A DNA stretch of 64,000 bases. Source: Halohasta salina. Its GTDB lineage: Archaea > Halobacteriota > Halobacteria > Halobacteriales > Haloferacaceae. The stretch is from contig NZ_JAMZIE010000008.1 in the NCBI RefSeq assembly GCF_024178165.1, positions 1 to 64,000 of the forward strand, written 5' to 3'. Shown here piece after piece: positions 52,901 through 61,489 of this stretch. Position numbers and translations under genes: made by a program. Positions within the stretch are counted from its first letter, which is position 1. Every line of letters begins with the position of its first letter. Under the pieces are notes generated by a model. It was given only the letters and a program-made list of their open reading frames with translations, was not told the DNA's origin and searched no databases.

Positions 52901-53601
52901 GCGTCATGCGTCTCCACCTCCAAAACCGGTGGATTCTCTAGGATGATGATCTCGGTTTCGTTGGTCGCGTCGTCGACCTCGGCGGTCGCGTTCACCACGG
53001 TATCCGCTTCCGTGCCGGTGATCGTCGACGCACCCTCGTCTACACTGAGTTTCGAGCTATCCTCGACAGTGATGTTTGCCTCATTGGTCACGGTTCTGTT
53101 GATCTCGCGGTCGCCAAATTCAAAGACTTCCTTGACCGTGTAGTTGGCTGGGTTGTCCTTCAGCACGTAGGCCGGATCGCTCTCGTTGGCGATCTCGAAT
53201 ACCAACCTGTCGGCCGTGGAGTCGAAGTCGTAAGTTTCGCTGTGGACGACCGTCTCGGTCGGATCATGGATCACCAGCAGCTCGAACTGCCCATCGAGAA
53301 TCGGATCGTCGAACGTCTCGTTGGAGCTGGTTCCTGGAGCGAGGGGACTCTCAAGGCTGATATTCTCGTCGACACCCACCAGCCGGATCGTCGTCTCGTT
53401 CGGAGACAGCGTGTCGCCGCCCCGGTGGTCCAGCGTCACATTGATTGGCGTGGCATCGGATTCGATATCGGCGATCGGTCCCTGTTCGAGGTCGGCCTGC
53501 CACTCGGTCAACACGACGGCTCCCGCCCCGGTAACCGTGAGCGTGATCACGGCCGTCAGGAGGATGACACCGACGCTCTCGCTTTGGGCACGCTCGAACA
53601 T
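49852..53601 (-). CDS. Giant pilin-like surface protein with four tandem FN3-like repeats
   Basis: The start is ATG 53601, overlapping the stop of the upstream gene by one base; the product has about 1249 residues. The N terminus RAQSESVGVILLTAVITLTV is an archaeal type-IV-pilin (class III) signal. A beta domain to about residue 235 precedes four units of about 255 residues starting near 237, 490, 745 and 1000. Each begins with a GELTDMG/GELVDLG strand. Next come a Tyr-rich core (EGETRTYYYNNS, HDYYRGGYYYGDW) and FRIEVTLSED. Each closes with an FN3-like NYTVRAYAE end. Many N-x-S/T sequons are present. I infer an external fibre or adhesin. No known domain covers the core. Confidence 0.85.
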   Translation of the reverse strand: MFERAQSESVGVILLTAVITLTVTGAGAVVLTEWQADLEQGPIADIESDATPINVTLDHRGGDTLSPNETTIRLVGVDENISLESPLAPGTSSNETFDDPILDGQFELLVIHDPTETVVHSETYDFDSTADRLVFEIANESDPAYVLKDNPANYTVKEVFEFGDREINRTVTNEANITVEDSSKLSVDEGASTITGTEADTVVNATAEVDDATNETEIIILENPPVLEVETHDASTTGPTSIEAKGELTDMGRLPEVDLLFETIPYRAFNNDSEDNGDNIIASGEWRTDPAGYTHAGRYVHDNKPLVEGETRTYYYNNSAGVGGNYLWHLRDAPEDSGSMYHDYYRGGYYYGDWPDSGFRIEVTLSEDGSTVDVVSYKDVTGDDVHIADRGVSTRNGDVYFTTHTSGTSGENSIRLTDIREPGEAELTEAETDVTKEKNYSAEITGLNVDQTYSARAYARAEIGGETVTATGDRLTNSTESQVVETVGAPPASGTRINSTGRLVDIGSLDSTDLLFEYIPHRFFNKDSNDNGDNITASGVWRTDPTGYTHAGRYVHDNKPLVEGETRTYYYNNSAGVGGNYLWHLRDAPEDSGSMYHDYYRGGYYYGDWPDGGFRIEVTLSEDGSTVDVISYKNMTGDDVHIADTDVSTRSGDVYFTTHTSGTSGENSIRLTDIYDTAEIEFVTAERDVTEPTGYNTNITGLRPGRNYTVRAYAEEMVNGTEIVDTGERYTTYLNGPSITTLQANATGGTSVEAEGELVDLGDLHQTDLWFETVPYRAFNKDREDNGDNVTTDGEWRTDPEGYTHDSDFIHDNRPLVGGETRTYYYYNPGINAGYLWYLRDAEEETGYVGSDYHRGGAWYHDFPQGEFRIEVTLSEDESTVDVILYENATGDETDFVETDVPTRSGNVYFSTHPYGGATDSDSIRLTDIYEPSDSEQHEAKTGVTGSTNYSAEINNLKPDHKYAIRAYSERIADNVTITDSGAEVTARTETATVETVSAHPNGNRIEAEGELVDIGALQETNLSFEYTPYRKFNELETDNGDNVTTDGEWRTDPEGYTHDSDFIHDNRPLVGGETRTYYYYNPGINAGYLWYLRDAEEETGYVGSDYYRGGAWYHDFPQGEFRIEVTLSEDESTVDVILYENAIGDETDFVETDVPTRSGNVYFSTEPYGGAIGSDSIRLTDIYEASETQRVDVETGVTENTTYSTDILAEFERNYTVRTYAERRVDNTTIVNTGDKVEVQTEGPGGVP

Positions 53602-54746
53602 CAGCAAGCCCCCGTCGCGTTGATCCGCTCGTAGGCTTCCGTCGTACCGATGTTGTCGTCGAGTGCGATCCCACAAGGGGAGTCGACTCCAGTGAGCCGT
53701 ACCGATCTATTGCTCGCTGGGTTTTCCAGTTCCGCAGTCGATTTCTCATCGACGTCTCCAGAGGCGTTGAACACCCAGACGTCGACCCCTTCATCGACAG
53801 GATCGTGGAACCTGTCCCGAATTTTAAACTTCAAATCCGTGCCACTGTACGAAACGTTCTGGAGATACGTCGGTTCCGGCTCGGTGGGTCCCGATCCGAC
53901 GTCGACTTTGTGGATTGTCAGGGTGTAATTCGTCGAACTATTGAGCCGGATCGTGGCGTTCCCGTCGTTCACCGAGACGTTTTCGACCTCCTGCTCACTG
54001 TGGAGGATATCGTCGGGATCAGTCGTGTTCCACTGCTCCTCGCCCAGTCCGGTCGGGAGTTCGAGCGTGATCAGGCCGGTGTTCGAATCGTTCGTGACCT
54101 CGATTTCGGTCGACTCGGTCACTCGCTCAGGGATGACCGACTCGGCGTCGGTGTCGACCGACTGGAGATCGCCGTCGATGACGACGAGTTCGATCTCGTC
54201 GCCGTCGATGATCGGCTGGTGGTTCTCGGCCAGTCGAAGTTCGGTAGTGTTCGATTCGTCGTACTCGGCCGCGAGCATCCCGTACTCGATCCGGTAGTCG
54301 GCCGTCCCGCGAAGGACCCGGTAGTTCGGACTGTAGGTGATCGCCTGCGCCTCGTAGCTCCGCGTGGTGTTGTCCCAGTAGTTGTCGAACGACTGGTTGG
54401 TGTCGGTGACTGCCGTCACGTTGTGAAGTCGCACCGGCTTATCGGCGGTCGTCTGTAGCGTTCCGCTGGCCGGCGGCGGATAGATGAAAAACAGTCGGTT
54501 GTTGTACTCCGTGCCGAGGGTAATCGTCGCCGGCTGTGGCTCGCCGTCGACGACCGTCTCGAAGACGGCCGTATACAGGTCGACCATCTCATCGCCGACC
54601 TGCTGGCTGTGCTCGAACTCGACCTGCCTGTTTTCCTCCGGCACGCCCTGTGCCTGATAGAGCGTGAGAGCGATGATCAGAAACCCGAACAACAGTACGG
54701 CTCCGACCTGAATCGACTGGGCTCGGTTGTCGGAGCAGAAATTCAT
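53601..54746 (-). CDS. Pilin-like secreted protein (DUF7289-like)
   Basis: ATG 54746 (MNFCSDNRAQSIQVGAVLLF) gives 381 residues. The RAQSIQVGAVLLFGFLIIAL start is a class III signal plus helix. EFEHSQQVGDEMVDLYTAVF and FFIYPPPASGTLQTT follow, as I remember from a haloarchaeal DUF7289 family. The rest is beta-rich with many sequons. A Cys pair near the end (PCGIALD, NATGAC) could be a disulfide. A TTTTTAAT box 27 bases upstream implies a leaderless mRNA. It forms an operon with the repeat protein and likely shares an assembly pathway. Confidence 0.85.
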   Translation of the reverse strand: MNFCSDNRAQSIQVGAVLLFGFLIIALTLYQAQGVPEENRQVEFEHSQQVGDEMVDLYTAVFETVVDGEPQPATITLGTEYNNRLFFIYPPPASGTLQTTADKPVRLHNVTAVTDTNQSFDNYWDNTTRSYEAQAITYSPNYRVLRGTADYRIEYGMLAAEYDESNTTELRLAENHQPIIDGDEIELVVIDGDLQSVDTDAESVIPERVTESTEIEVTNDSNTGLITLELPTGLGEEQWNTTDPDDILHSEQEVENVSVNDGNATIRLNSSTNYTLTIHKVDVGSGPTEPEPTYLQNVSYSGTDLKFKIRDRFHDPVDEGVDVWVFNASGDVDEKSTAELENPASNRSVRLTGVDSPCGIALDDNIGTTEAYERINATGAC

Positions 54747-54836
54747 TTCTGCGGAGGTATTTTCTACATGATTAAAAATGTATTGAAACCGGTGTCGGTC
54801 CCGCACCGGTGAGTCGAGTTGAAACGGGGGTCGATT

Positions 54837-55823
54837 TCAGGCGTCGAGTTGTTGTCGACCGGGTGCGATTAGGGCGTCGAGCTCCGACGCGAGGGCACCT
54901 TTGGCGTCCATCGGGTGGAGTTCGCCGGATTCCATATCTGCCTCTAGGGCCTCGTAGCTCTCGTATTCGAGATCGCCGCCGTACTCTTCGGGGCGCTCGA
55001 CCACGACGGTGTCGACCCGCGGGAACACATGGTACTTGAACAGTTGCAGGACGGGGTTCTCGCGTTCGTTGCCCTCGTCGTCGGGGTCGGGATCGGCCGT
55101 CGGCGGACAGAAGGCGTCGTTGACTTTCTCGGCGATCTCCTTGCTGGAGTCGTCCATCGAGATCGTCACCCCGTCGCTGGAGGACATCTTGCCGACACCA
55201 GTAGAGAGGTCGGCAATGATCGGCGTGTGGAGCGCGGGCCGGACGTCGTAGCCGAGCTCGGGCAGCGTCTCGCGTGCCAGCATGTGGACCTTCCGCTGGT
55301 CGAGCCCGCCGACCGCGAGGTCGACGTCGAGATATTCGATATCCAGCGCCTGCATGAGGGGGTAGACCATCTGGGAGACCTTGGCGTGGTCGCCGCGCTG
55401 GATCTCGGCCATCGACCGCTTGGCGCGGGAGAGCGTCGTCTCCAACTCGGCGGCGTGCAGATCGAGGGTGTACTCCTCGTCGAGCTGGAACTCCGAGCCG
55501 AGGACGAACTCGGTTTGTTCCTCGTCGAGGCCGTAGGCGATGAACTGCTCCTGCATTCGCTCGGCAGTTTCGCGGATTTCCTCGAAGGTGCCCTTGTCGT
55601 TCAGGTAGGCGTGAACGTCGGCCAGCAGGACCGTGACTTCGAAGCCCGCCTCTTGGAGGTCGATCAGTTTCGTCGCGGTCAGCATGTGGCCGATGTGGAG
55701 GACGCCGGAGGGTTCGTAGCCGACATAGGCTCGCTTGCCCTCGGGGCTGTTGGCTAGCGTGCGAACCTCGTCGTCGGTGACCACCTCATCGGCATTCCGG
55801 GTGATCAACTCGTAGGCGTCCAT
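54837..55823 (-). CDS. tyrS: Tyrosyl-tRNA synthetase
   Basis: At 328 residues this class I synthetase has HIGH in GVLHIGHMLTATKLIDLQ near residue 40, the tyrosine site LADVHAYLNDKG near 70, GGLDQRKVHMLARE near 172 and the KMSKS loop GKMSSSDG near 210. The overall size and DVHAYLN favour TyrRS over the related TrpRS. It charges tRNA-Tyr. Confidence 0.94.
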   Translation of the reverse strand: MDAYELITRNADEVVTDDEVRTLANSPEGKRAYVGYEPSGVLHIGHMLTATKLIDLQEAGFEVTVLLADVHAYLNDKGTFEEIRETAERMQEQFIAYGLDEEQTEFVLGSEFQLDEEYTLDLHAAELETTLSRAKRSMAEIQRGDHAKVSQMVYPLMQALDIEYLDVDLAVGGLDQRKVHMLARETLPELGYDVRPALHTPIIADLSTGVGKMSSSDGVTISMDDSSKEIAEKVNDAFCPPTADPDPDDEGNERENPVLQLFKYHVFPRVDTVVVERPEEYGGDLEYESYEALEADMESGELHPMDAKGALASELDALIAPGRQQLDA

Positions 55824-55874
55824 ACACCTCCGTCGGGTCAGCGCTGTAAAATGACTTCTGAATGCGGGTCGGCC

Positions 55875-57851
55875 CTAGCTCCCGCCGGATTTCGTATCGG
55901 CGCGGTGTTCGCTGATCAGTTCGTCGACCATGCTCGCTTTCTGTTCGCGTTCGCGCTCTTCGGCTCGCTGTTCCCAGTCGGCGATCACGGCCTCGATTTC
56001 CTCGTCGTCCACAACTGCCAACTCGTCGATCTCCTGAATCGACACGTCCTCGGCTGACCCGACCGGAATCCCGGCCTCGAAGAGGATCTCGTCGGCCGCA
56101 TCCGACAGCCCACCCTCCCGCAGGACGACCCGTGGCTCGATGTCGACTACCATTTCTGCCGTACTGCGTCCGGCCCCCGAGGCGTCCCGGAAGTAGATGA
56201 TGTCGCCGCTTGTGAGGCCGATCTCCTCGTCGGTCTCCTCGATAGCACGTTTGGTGAACTGCTCGACCATCTTCACCGAGACGAGATTTCGGTCGCCCGC
56301 CACGTCGTCGACGTTCGAGTGGTCGAGCTTCCAGAGTTCCTTCAGGCGATCTAACTTCGATTCGAGTTCGTCGGCCCGCTCGATAGCTTCGTCGCGCTCC
56401 CGCTCCAGGCGATTGATCTCGCGGTTACGCTGAGAGATCTCCCGGCGCTCCCGTGCCTCCCGTCGCTCCTCGCGGCGGGCCTCCGAGAGCTCCTGTTTGT
56501 ACTCCTCGATCGTCTCGTCCCGTTCGTCGAGTTTCGCTTCGAGTTCGTCGGTGTGGGCCTGGAGTCGGTCGACCTGATCCTCCAACTCCTTGATTCGCCG
56601 TTCCTCTGCCGAGAGTTCCCGCACCTCGTGGGTCGACTCCTCGTCGTCGGCCTCGGGCTCGTCCGACAGCTCTCGCAGGGCGGCCTCGACGGACGCGCCG
56701 CCAGCGACGACGTGGGCGATCACCTCCTCGCGGTCGAACTGCCGGGGGGTCTTCTCGGCGATCCGGTCGAACTGATCCTCGTGGTCGTCGTAGGCATAGA
56801 GGGCTGCGGCCATCGCGTCCCGTTCGTGGTCGTTTTCGTACTCGTGATCGCGTGTCCGGTGGACCTTCTCGTCGACCGGAATATCGCTCGGCGGGACCCA
56901 CCGGGTCGCATCGAAGCTCCGCCGGAATTTTTCCACTGTTTCGGGCATCGGCGTCACGTCGGCGGCGACGATCAGGGGTCGACCGCGGTCGATGAGCCAC
57001 TCGATGAGTTCGGCGGTGTCGGCCGTCCGGCTCGAAAAGCGGTCCAACACCCGGCCGTCCAGCGAGACGACCGCCGCCGCGGTGGTCGTTCCGGGATCGA
57101 TCCCGACGATCACGCGGTCCCGCCGCTTGACGAGCGGTTCGTAGCTGATCCCGTCGCGCTGCTCGCGTTCGATCTCGATCCGGGTATCACCCGACCGGTG
57201 GGTCGACACCGGTAGCTCCGAGGGGGTCGCCTCGACGGTAAAGACGGCGTTCGCAAGGCCGCCGTACTTCTCGGTCACGTCCTTTTCGAACTCCAGATTC
57301 GCCTCCGTGAGCTTGGACTCGACCTTCTTGGCCATCCGCTTGACGCTGCCGTGAATCCGGCGGGTGTAGCGGTCTTGGCTCCAGCCGCCCTTGCCGGTCG
57401 ACCGCCCGCGGGCGACCTTGACGGTCGTCGTGTTCGTAAACGCCGAGACCTCACAGCCGACGTTGGCCGCCGCGAGTCGGGCGGCGGCCTCGGCCTCTTT
57501 CATCGGCTTCTTGCCGTAGGGAACGCCGTGACGGGCGGCGACCCGCGACAGCGGTTCGGGCCGCTCGTCGCCGGTCACCTGTACGAGCGTCGTTGCCGAG
57601 GGGAGTCGACGCAGAAACCCCACGAGGGCGTCTTTGTCCTCGGCGAGTTCGTAGGCGTTGTCGGTCGCCAACAGCCCCGGCTCCTCGGATTTGATCAGTC
57701 GACAGAGTTTGCGGAACGAGACCACGTCCCGTTCGATCTGGCCGTCGTCGAGGACGGCGAGCGCGTAGGAGGGTGCATCGCCGCGAATGTCACCGCTCTG
57801 GATGTCGACGCCGAACACCGGCCCGTCGAGTGCGTTCGTCCGGACGGTCAC
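55875..57851 (-). CDS. DUF460 protein: RuvC-like fold plus coiled coil
   Basis: A GTG at 57851 starts a 658-residue protein. An N-terminal RNase H-like region (VFGVDIQSGD) is followed by a second one with VIVGIDPGTTTAAAVVSLDG near residue 248, typical of RuvC-like folds. Acidic residues follow in VAADVTPMPE and the C-terminal HERDAMAAALYAY. A long charged coiled coil runs about residues 415-520, then a C-terminal domain with TSGDIIYFRDASGAG. Members of this archaeal family are predicted nucleases of unknown role. No direct substrate evidence here. Confidence 0.85.
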   Translation of the reverse strand: MTVRTNALDGPVFGVDIQSGDIRGDAPSYALAVLDDGQIERDVVSFRKLCRLIKSEEPGLLATDNAYELAEDKDALVGFLRRLPSATTLVQVTGDERPEPLSRVAARHGVPYGKKPMKEAEAAARLAAANVGCEVSAFTNTTTVKVARGRSTGKGGWSQDRYTRRIHGSVKRMAKKVESKLTEANLEFEKDVTEKYGGLANAVFTVEATPSELPVSTHRSGDTRIEIEREQRDGISYEPLVKRRDRVIVGIDPGTTTAAAVVSLDGRVLDRFSSRTADTAELIEWLIDRGRPLIVAADVTPMPETVEKFRRSFDATRWVPPSDIPVDEKVHRTRDHEYENDHERDAMAAALYAYDDHEDQFDRIAEKTPRQFDREEVIAHVVAGGASVEAALRELSDEPEADDEESTHEVRELSAEERRIKELEDQVDRLQAHTDELEAKLDERDETIEEYKQELSEARREERREARERREISQRNREINRLERERDEAIERADELESKLDRLKELWKLDHSNVDDVAGDRNLVSVKMVEQFTKRAIEETDEEIGLTSGDIIYFRDASGAGRSTAEMVVDIEPRVVLREGGLSDAADEILFEAGIPVGSAEDVSIQEIDELAVVDDEEIEAVIADWEQRAEEREREQKASMVDELISEHRADTKSGGS

Positions 57852-57895
57852 ACTCCTGATAGAACCGCAGGCAGTAAATACTCCACGCCGCGGGG

Positions 57896-58306
57896 CTACT
57901 CGATGGTCGCCGAGGCGGTGTCGTCGACCACCCCTGCGGCGGTCAGCACCCGCGCTGCGTTCGCGACTCCGGCCCCCATCTCGGGGCCCTCCTTCTCGAC
58001 GAAGGCGTGGTACGACAGCGCCGCCGGAAGTTCGGCGCTGGGTCGGCCGGCCGCGAGAATCACCGGCAGCGTCGGATGCTCACGCCGGAGCGACTGGTGG
58101 AAGATTTCGACACGGTCGGGCGAGAGTTCCGTATCGAGGACAACGCAGTCGATCCCGCCCTCCATGATCGACTCGCGGGCTGCCGCCAGCGTCGACACCG
58201 ATCGGACGTCCATCGCGGACGACCGACGCACCGCTGCGGCGGTATACTCGTCGAACAGGCTGTCGTCGGTGACCACGAGCAGTCGAACCGCGGGAGCAAC
58301 CGTCAT
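57896..58306 (-). CDS. Response-regulator-receiver-like protein
   Basis: ATG 58306 (MTVAPAVRLLVVTDDS) gives 136 residues with the CheY-like order: acidic pair DD in LLVVTDDS, the candidate phospho-acceptor Asp in CVVLDTELSPD near residue 54, LPVILAAG, and a Lys in HAFVEKEGPEM near 107. It has no output domain. Phosphorylation is likely but unproven. Confidence 0.75.
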   Translation of the reverse strand: MTVAPAVRLLVVTDDSLFDEYTAAAVRRSSAMDVRSVSTLAAARESIMEGGIDCVVLDTELSPDRVEIFHQSLRREHPTLPVILAAGRPSAELPAALSYHAFVEKEGPEMGAGVANAARVLTAAGVVDDTASATIE

Positions 58307-58394
58307 ATATAGCCGATGGCTACCACGGCCAAAAGACACTGCTAAGAGAGCTATTGTGGGCACTATAGACGTCCCAACACCGGGTAGTCGACGC

Positions 58395-59324
58395 CTACTC
58401 GTCGGGGAACGGCACCTCGACGGTCTGGCCGTCGGTCGCGACGAAGGCCTCGCCGTCGAAGGCGGCGGCGGCCTCCTGCTCGATAGCCGAGGAGTCAGCC
58501 CCGTACCGCGAGGAGATATGTGTCAGTGCGAGCCGTTCGACGCCGGCGCGGGCGGCGATGTCACCGGCTTCGCCCCCGGTCGAGTGGGCCGTCGACCGGG
58601 CGCGCTCTCCGTTGTCGGCCGCGAAGGTGGCGTCGTGGATCAACAGATCCGCGTCCTCGCCGATCTCGACGGTGGCGTCGACCGGCCGGGTATCGCCCGT
58701 GTACACCACTTTTCGACCGGGTCGGGGGTCACCGACGACTTCCTCGGGCTCGATGACCCGGCCGTCGTCGAGTTCGACCGCCTCGCCCGCGTGGAGTCGA
58801 CCGTAGGCCGGTCCCGGCGGGATTCCGAGTTCTTCCTCGGCTTTCTGTCGGTCGAACCGACCGGGGCGGTCGTCCTCGATCAACGCGTAGCCGACCGCGT
58901 TGGTCTGGTGGTGGGTCTGGAAGGCCCGCACTTCGTACTCGTTGGTCTCGCGGGCGACGTCACCGGCACTGATCTCGACGATCTCGACCGGAAACGCCGG
59001 GCTGTAGTCGCCGACGGTGAGCAGCGTCTCGATGTCGTGGCCCGTCCCCTGCGGGGTGTAGATCGTCAGTGGGGCCTCCCGACCGTTGAAGCTCCAACTC
59101 TGGACGAGGCCGGGAATCCCGAGGATGTGGTCGCCGTGGAGGTGGGTGACGAAGATGGCCGCGACGTCGAAGCCGGTGCCGAACCGCATCATCTGGCGCT
59201 GTGTGCCCTCCCCGCAGTCGAACAGCAGGCCGTCGCCCTCGCGGTTAATAAAGATCGCACTGGGTGCCCGATCCGTGGTCGGGACGGCCCCGCTGGTGCC
59301 GAGAAAGGTCACACGTAACGACAT
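58395..59324 (-). CDS. rnz: Ribonuclease Z
   Basis: ATG 59324 (MSLRVTFLGTSGAVPTTDR) gives 309 residues. It is a metallo-beta-lactamase-fold endonuclease: the metal motif THLHGDHILGIPGL near residue 60, the LGTSGAVPT start, a later DTRP Asp in VYTGDTRPVD, the extra helical arm near 150-190, and the closing LTHISSRY His. It removes tRNA 3' trailers. Confidence 0.95.
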   Translation of the reverse strand: MSLRVTFLGTSGAVPTTDRAPSAIFINREGDGLLFDCGEGTQRQMMRFGTGFDVAAIFVTHLHGDHILGIPGLVQSWSFNGREAPLTIYTPQGTGHDIETLLTVGDYSPAFPVEIVEISAGDVARETNEYEVRAFQTHHQTNAVGYALIEDDRPGRFDRQKAEEELGIPPGPAYGRLHAGEAVELDDGRVIEPEEVVGDPRPGRKVVYTGDTRPVDATVEIGEDADLLIHDATFAADNGERARSTAHSTGGEAGDIAARAGVERLALTHISSRYGADSSAIEQEAAAAFDGEAFVATDGQTVEVPFPDE

Positions 59325-59413
59325 GGACAGTGGTCGACTGCGGGCGATTAAACGCCCTTCGGAACGTCCGTCGGGCGGCGGCCAGATGGACGGCGTCTCG
59401 ACCGGTCGACGCC

Positions 59414-60211
59414 TCAGACGTACCGAAGGGGTAGCATCAGGAGGATCCCGAAGACGATCCCACCGACGAGTTCCGGCTTCCCACCGCGGGGGACGTTGTT
59501 GCCGAGATCCAGCGCTTCGGGGATGAACTCCGAGACGACGAGATAGATCATCGCCCCCGCGGCGAAGCCGAAGCCAAAGGGGAGGAACTCCCGGGCAACC
59601 CGGACGAAGCCGAAGGCGATGACCGCGCCGATCGGTTGGGGGAGACTCGAAAAGACGGCCCACCAGACCAGCTTCCAGTTTTCGACGCCCATCGATTTGA
59701 GGGGGATCGAGATCGCCGTCCCCTCAGGGATGTTGTGGATCGAGATGGCGACGGTCATGAAGATCGCCAACACGGGGACGGTCGCCCCGAGGATCTGCGT
59801 GCCGCCCTCCAGCCCCAGGTCGGCGAAGGAGACTCCGACAGCGACGCCTTCGGGGAAGCTATGGACGGTCAGGATGCCGAGAATGAGGACGAGTTTCTTG
59901 AAGTCCGCCTCCTCGTACTCTTGGGGGTCGATCTCGGCGTCGACCAACACCTCGTGGGCGACGATGACGAGCACCACGCCCGCGGCCATCCCGGCGGCGA
60001 TCTCCCAGCCGCTGCCCTCGGCGAGTCCCTCTTCGATGAGCCCGAACAGCGACGCCGAGACCATGATCCCCGAGGCTAGCCCCCACAGGACGATGTTCCG
60101 CCGGTCGCTGATCGTCTCGAAAAAGAAGAACGGGAGCGCGCCGATCCCGGTCGCCAAGGCGGTGATGAACCCGGCGACAAAGACGAACGTGAGGTTCCCG
60201 AGTAATTCCAT
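59414..60211 (-). CDS. ZIP-family metal transporter
   Basis: The 265-residue protein has eight predicted helices. The two signature motifs are HSFPEG near residue 117 and HNIPEG near 160. They supply the binuclear metal site for zinc or related cations. A charged loop (DAEIDPQEYEEADFKK) follows helix 3. It moves divalent metal into the cytoplasm. Start ATG 60211. Confidence 0.93.
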   Translation of the reverse strand: MELLGNLTFVFVAGFITALATGIGALPFFFFETISDRRNIVLWGLASGIMVSASLFGLIEEGLAEGSGWEIAAGMAAGVVLVIVAHEVLVDAEIDPQEYEEADFKKLVLILGILTVHSFPEGVAVGVSFADLGLEGGTQILGATVPVLAIFMTVAISIHNIPEGTAISIPLKSMGVENWKLVWWAVFSSLPQPIGAVIAFGFVRVAREFLPFGFGFAAGAMIYLVVSEFIPEALDLGNNVPRGGKPELVGGIVFGILLMLPLRYV

Positions 60212-60318
60212 TACCGGACACTACTCTACGCTGAAAAATAAAGCATCCGACAGCCGGGCGTACTGCTGTCGGTCGACCAGGTGAACGGACCGGCGAACAC
60301 CGGACAGCGGACGCCCAC

Positions 60319-61398
60319 TCAGTCCGCACTTGTACCGACGACAGTCGACTGGTCGCCGCTGTGCAGTTGGTACTGCTTGCGGAGTCCCAGTGCGAGCGCG
60401 CCGAGGCCGACTAGCAACACGAGGAGGTCAACGAGGCCGCCGAAGATCGGGATTGCACCGAGAAGCGCGACCGCGACGAGACCGACCACCAATGCCAGCC
60501 AGCGGTTGTCGACGCCGACGAGGTCAAGCGCCCACGCGCCGACGGCGTACTGGCCGAGAACGACCGCGATCCAGATCGCCGCGCCGAAGCCGGCCGCGCC
60601 GAACAGCGACAGCGGGATGCCGACGAGGCTGATCGCAACCACCACCAGCAGAATCGGCACGGCGATCAGCAGTAGCAGCCCGATCCCGCCCGATCGAGCC
60701 GGGGAGTCGACCACGCGGGCGGCGACGCCGGTGGCGAACGACGGGAACACCGCGAGGAGGATCGCGCCGAGCAGCAGGTTCGCCAGCAACCCGTAGACGA
60801 TGCCGAGCCACGACGGCACGGTGAAATCGCTGGTGTCGCCACCGAGATCGGAGTCTTCGACGACACCGCCGTCGACGATTGCGGCCGGATCCTGACTGAA
60901 GCTCGGCGCGTCGTAGCGGAACTCCCCGCCAACCACTGCGTTCGGGCCGAGAGCGATCCGCTCGGCACCCGCCCGAACGTCGCCGTCGACCTGCCCGTCG
61001 ACGAGGAGATACCCCGTCCCAAGGTCGAGATTGCCGCCGATCCGGGCGGTGTCGGTGATCTCGGTGTGGCCGCTCCCGGTAGAAACGTCGCCCGCCACCG
61101 TTCCATCGATACGGATCGCGCCAGCCGCGGCCTCAACCGAGCCGTCGACCTGTCCACTCTCGGTAACGTGGACGTGGCCGGCGACGCCGCTGATATCGCC
61201 GGTTACCGTGCCGCGAACGACGATCGAGCCGGCAACGGTGTCGATCCGGTCGACCGTCTCGTCGGCCTCGACGACGACGACACCCGAGGGCGTGTCGGTC
61301 GACTGTCCAGCCACGACACCGATCGACCCCGAGAGGACCAGTACCGAGACGACGGCGAGGACGACGACCCGTCGACTCGCGGAGAACCGTGCGTTCAT
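60319..61398 (-). CDS. Membrane protein with bactofilin-like beta-helical domain
   Basis: The 359-residue protein has a Sec signal (RRVVVLAVVSVLVLSG, cleaved perhaps after VAGQ). The region of about residues 40-150 reads as repeating short beta strands: GSIVVRGTVTGDISGVAG, HVHVTES, GAIRIDGTVAGDVSTG, GYLLVDGQVDGDVRAG, as in polymer-forming cytoskeletal bactofilins. Here it is extracytoplasmic. About five helices follow. The role in envelope organisation is inference. Confidence 0.85.
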   Translation of the reverse strand: MNARFSASRRVVVLAVVSVLVLSGSIGVVAGQSTDTPSGVVVVEADETVDRIDTVAGSIVVRGTVTGDISGVAGHVHVTESGQVDGSVEAAAGAIRIDGTVAGDVSTGSGHTEITDTARIGGNLDLGTGYLLVDGQVDGDVRAGAERIALGPNAVVGGEFRYDAPSFSQDPAAIVDGGVVEDSDLGGDTSDFTVPSWLGIVYGLLANLLLGAILLAVFPSFATGVAARVVDSPARSGGIGLLLLIAVPILLVVVAISLVGIPLSLFGAAGFGAAIWIAVVLGQYAVGAWALDLVGVDNRWLALVVGLVAVALLGAIPIFGGLVDLLVLLVGLGALALGLRKQYQLHSGDQSTVVGTSAD

Positions 61399-61489
61399 AC
61401 ATCAGTTAGTCGCCGTTTACCACTAAATACTAATTCAGCAACACCGGGAGATCTGCCGTACTGGATCTCTACCGGTCGGTGTCGACGAC

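Noticed and set aside
49852-53601. Repeats interpreted as a CRISPR-like or prophage array
   Set aside because: Units are ~765 bp, in frame and fully coding; they are protein domain repeats.
57351-59318. 655-codon plus-strand open frame
   Set aside because: Runs antisense across three well-supported genes (DUF460, receiver, RNase Z).
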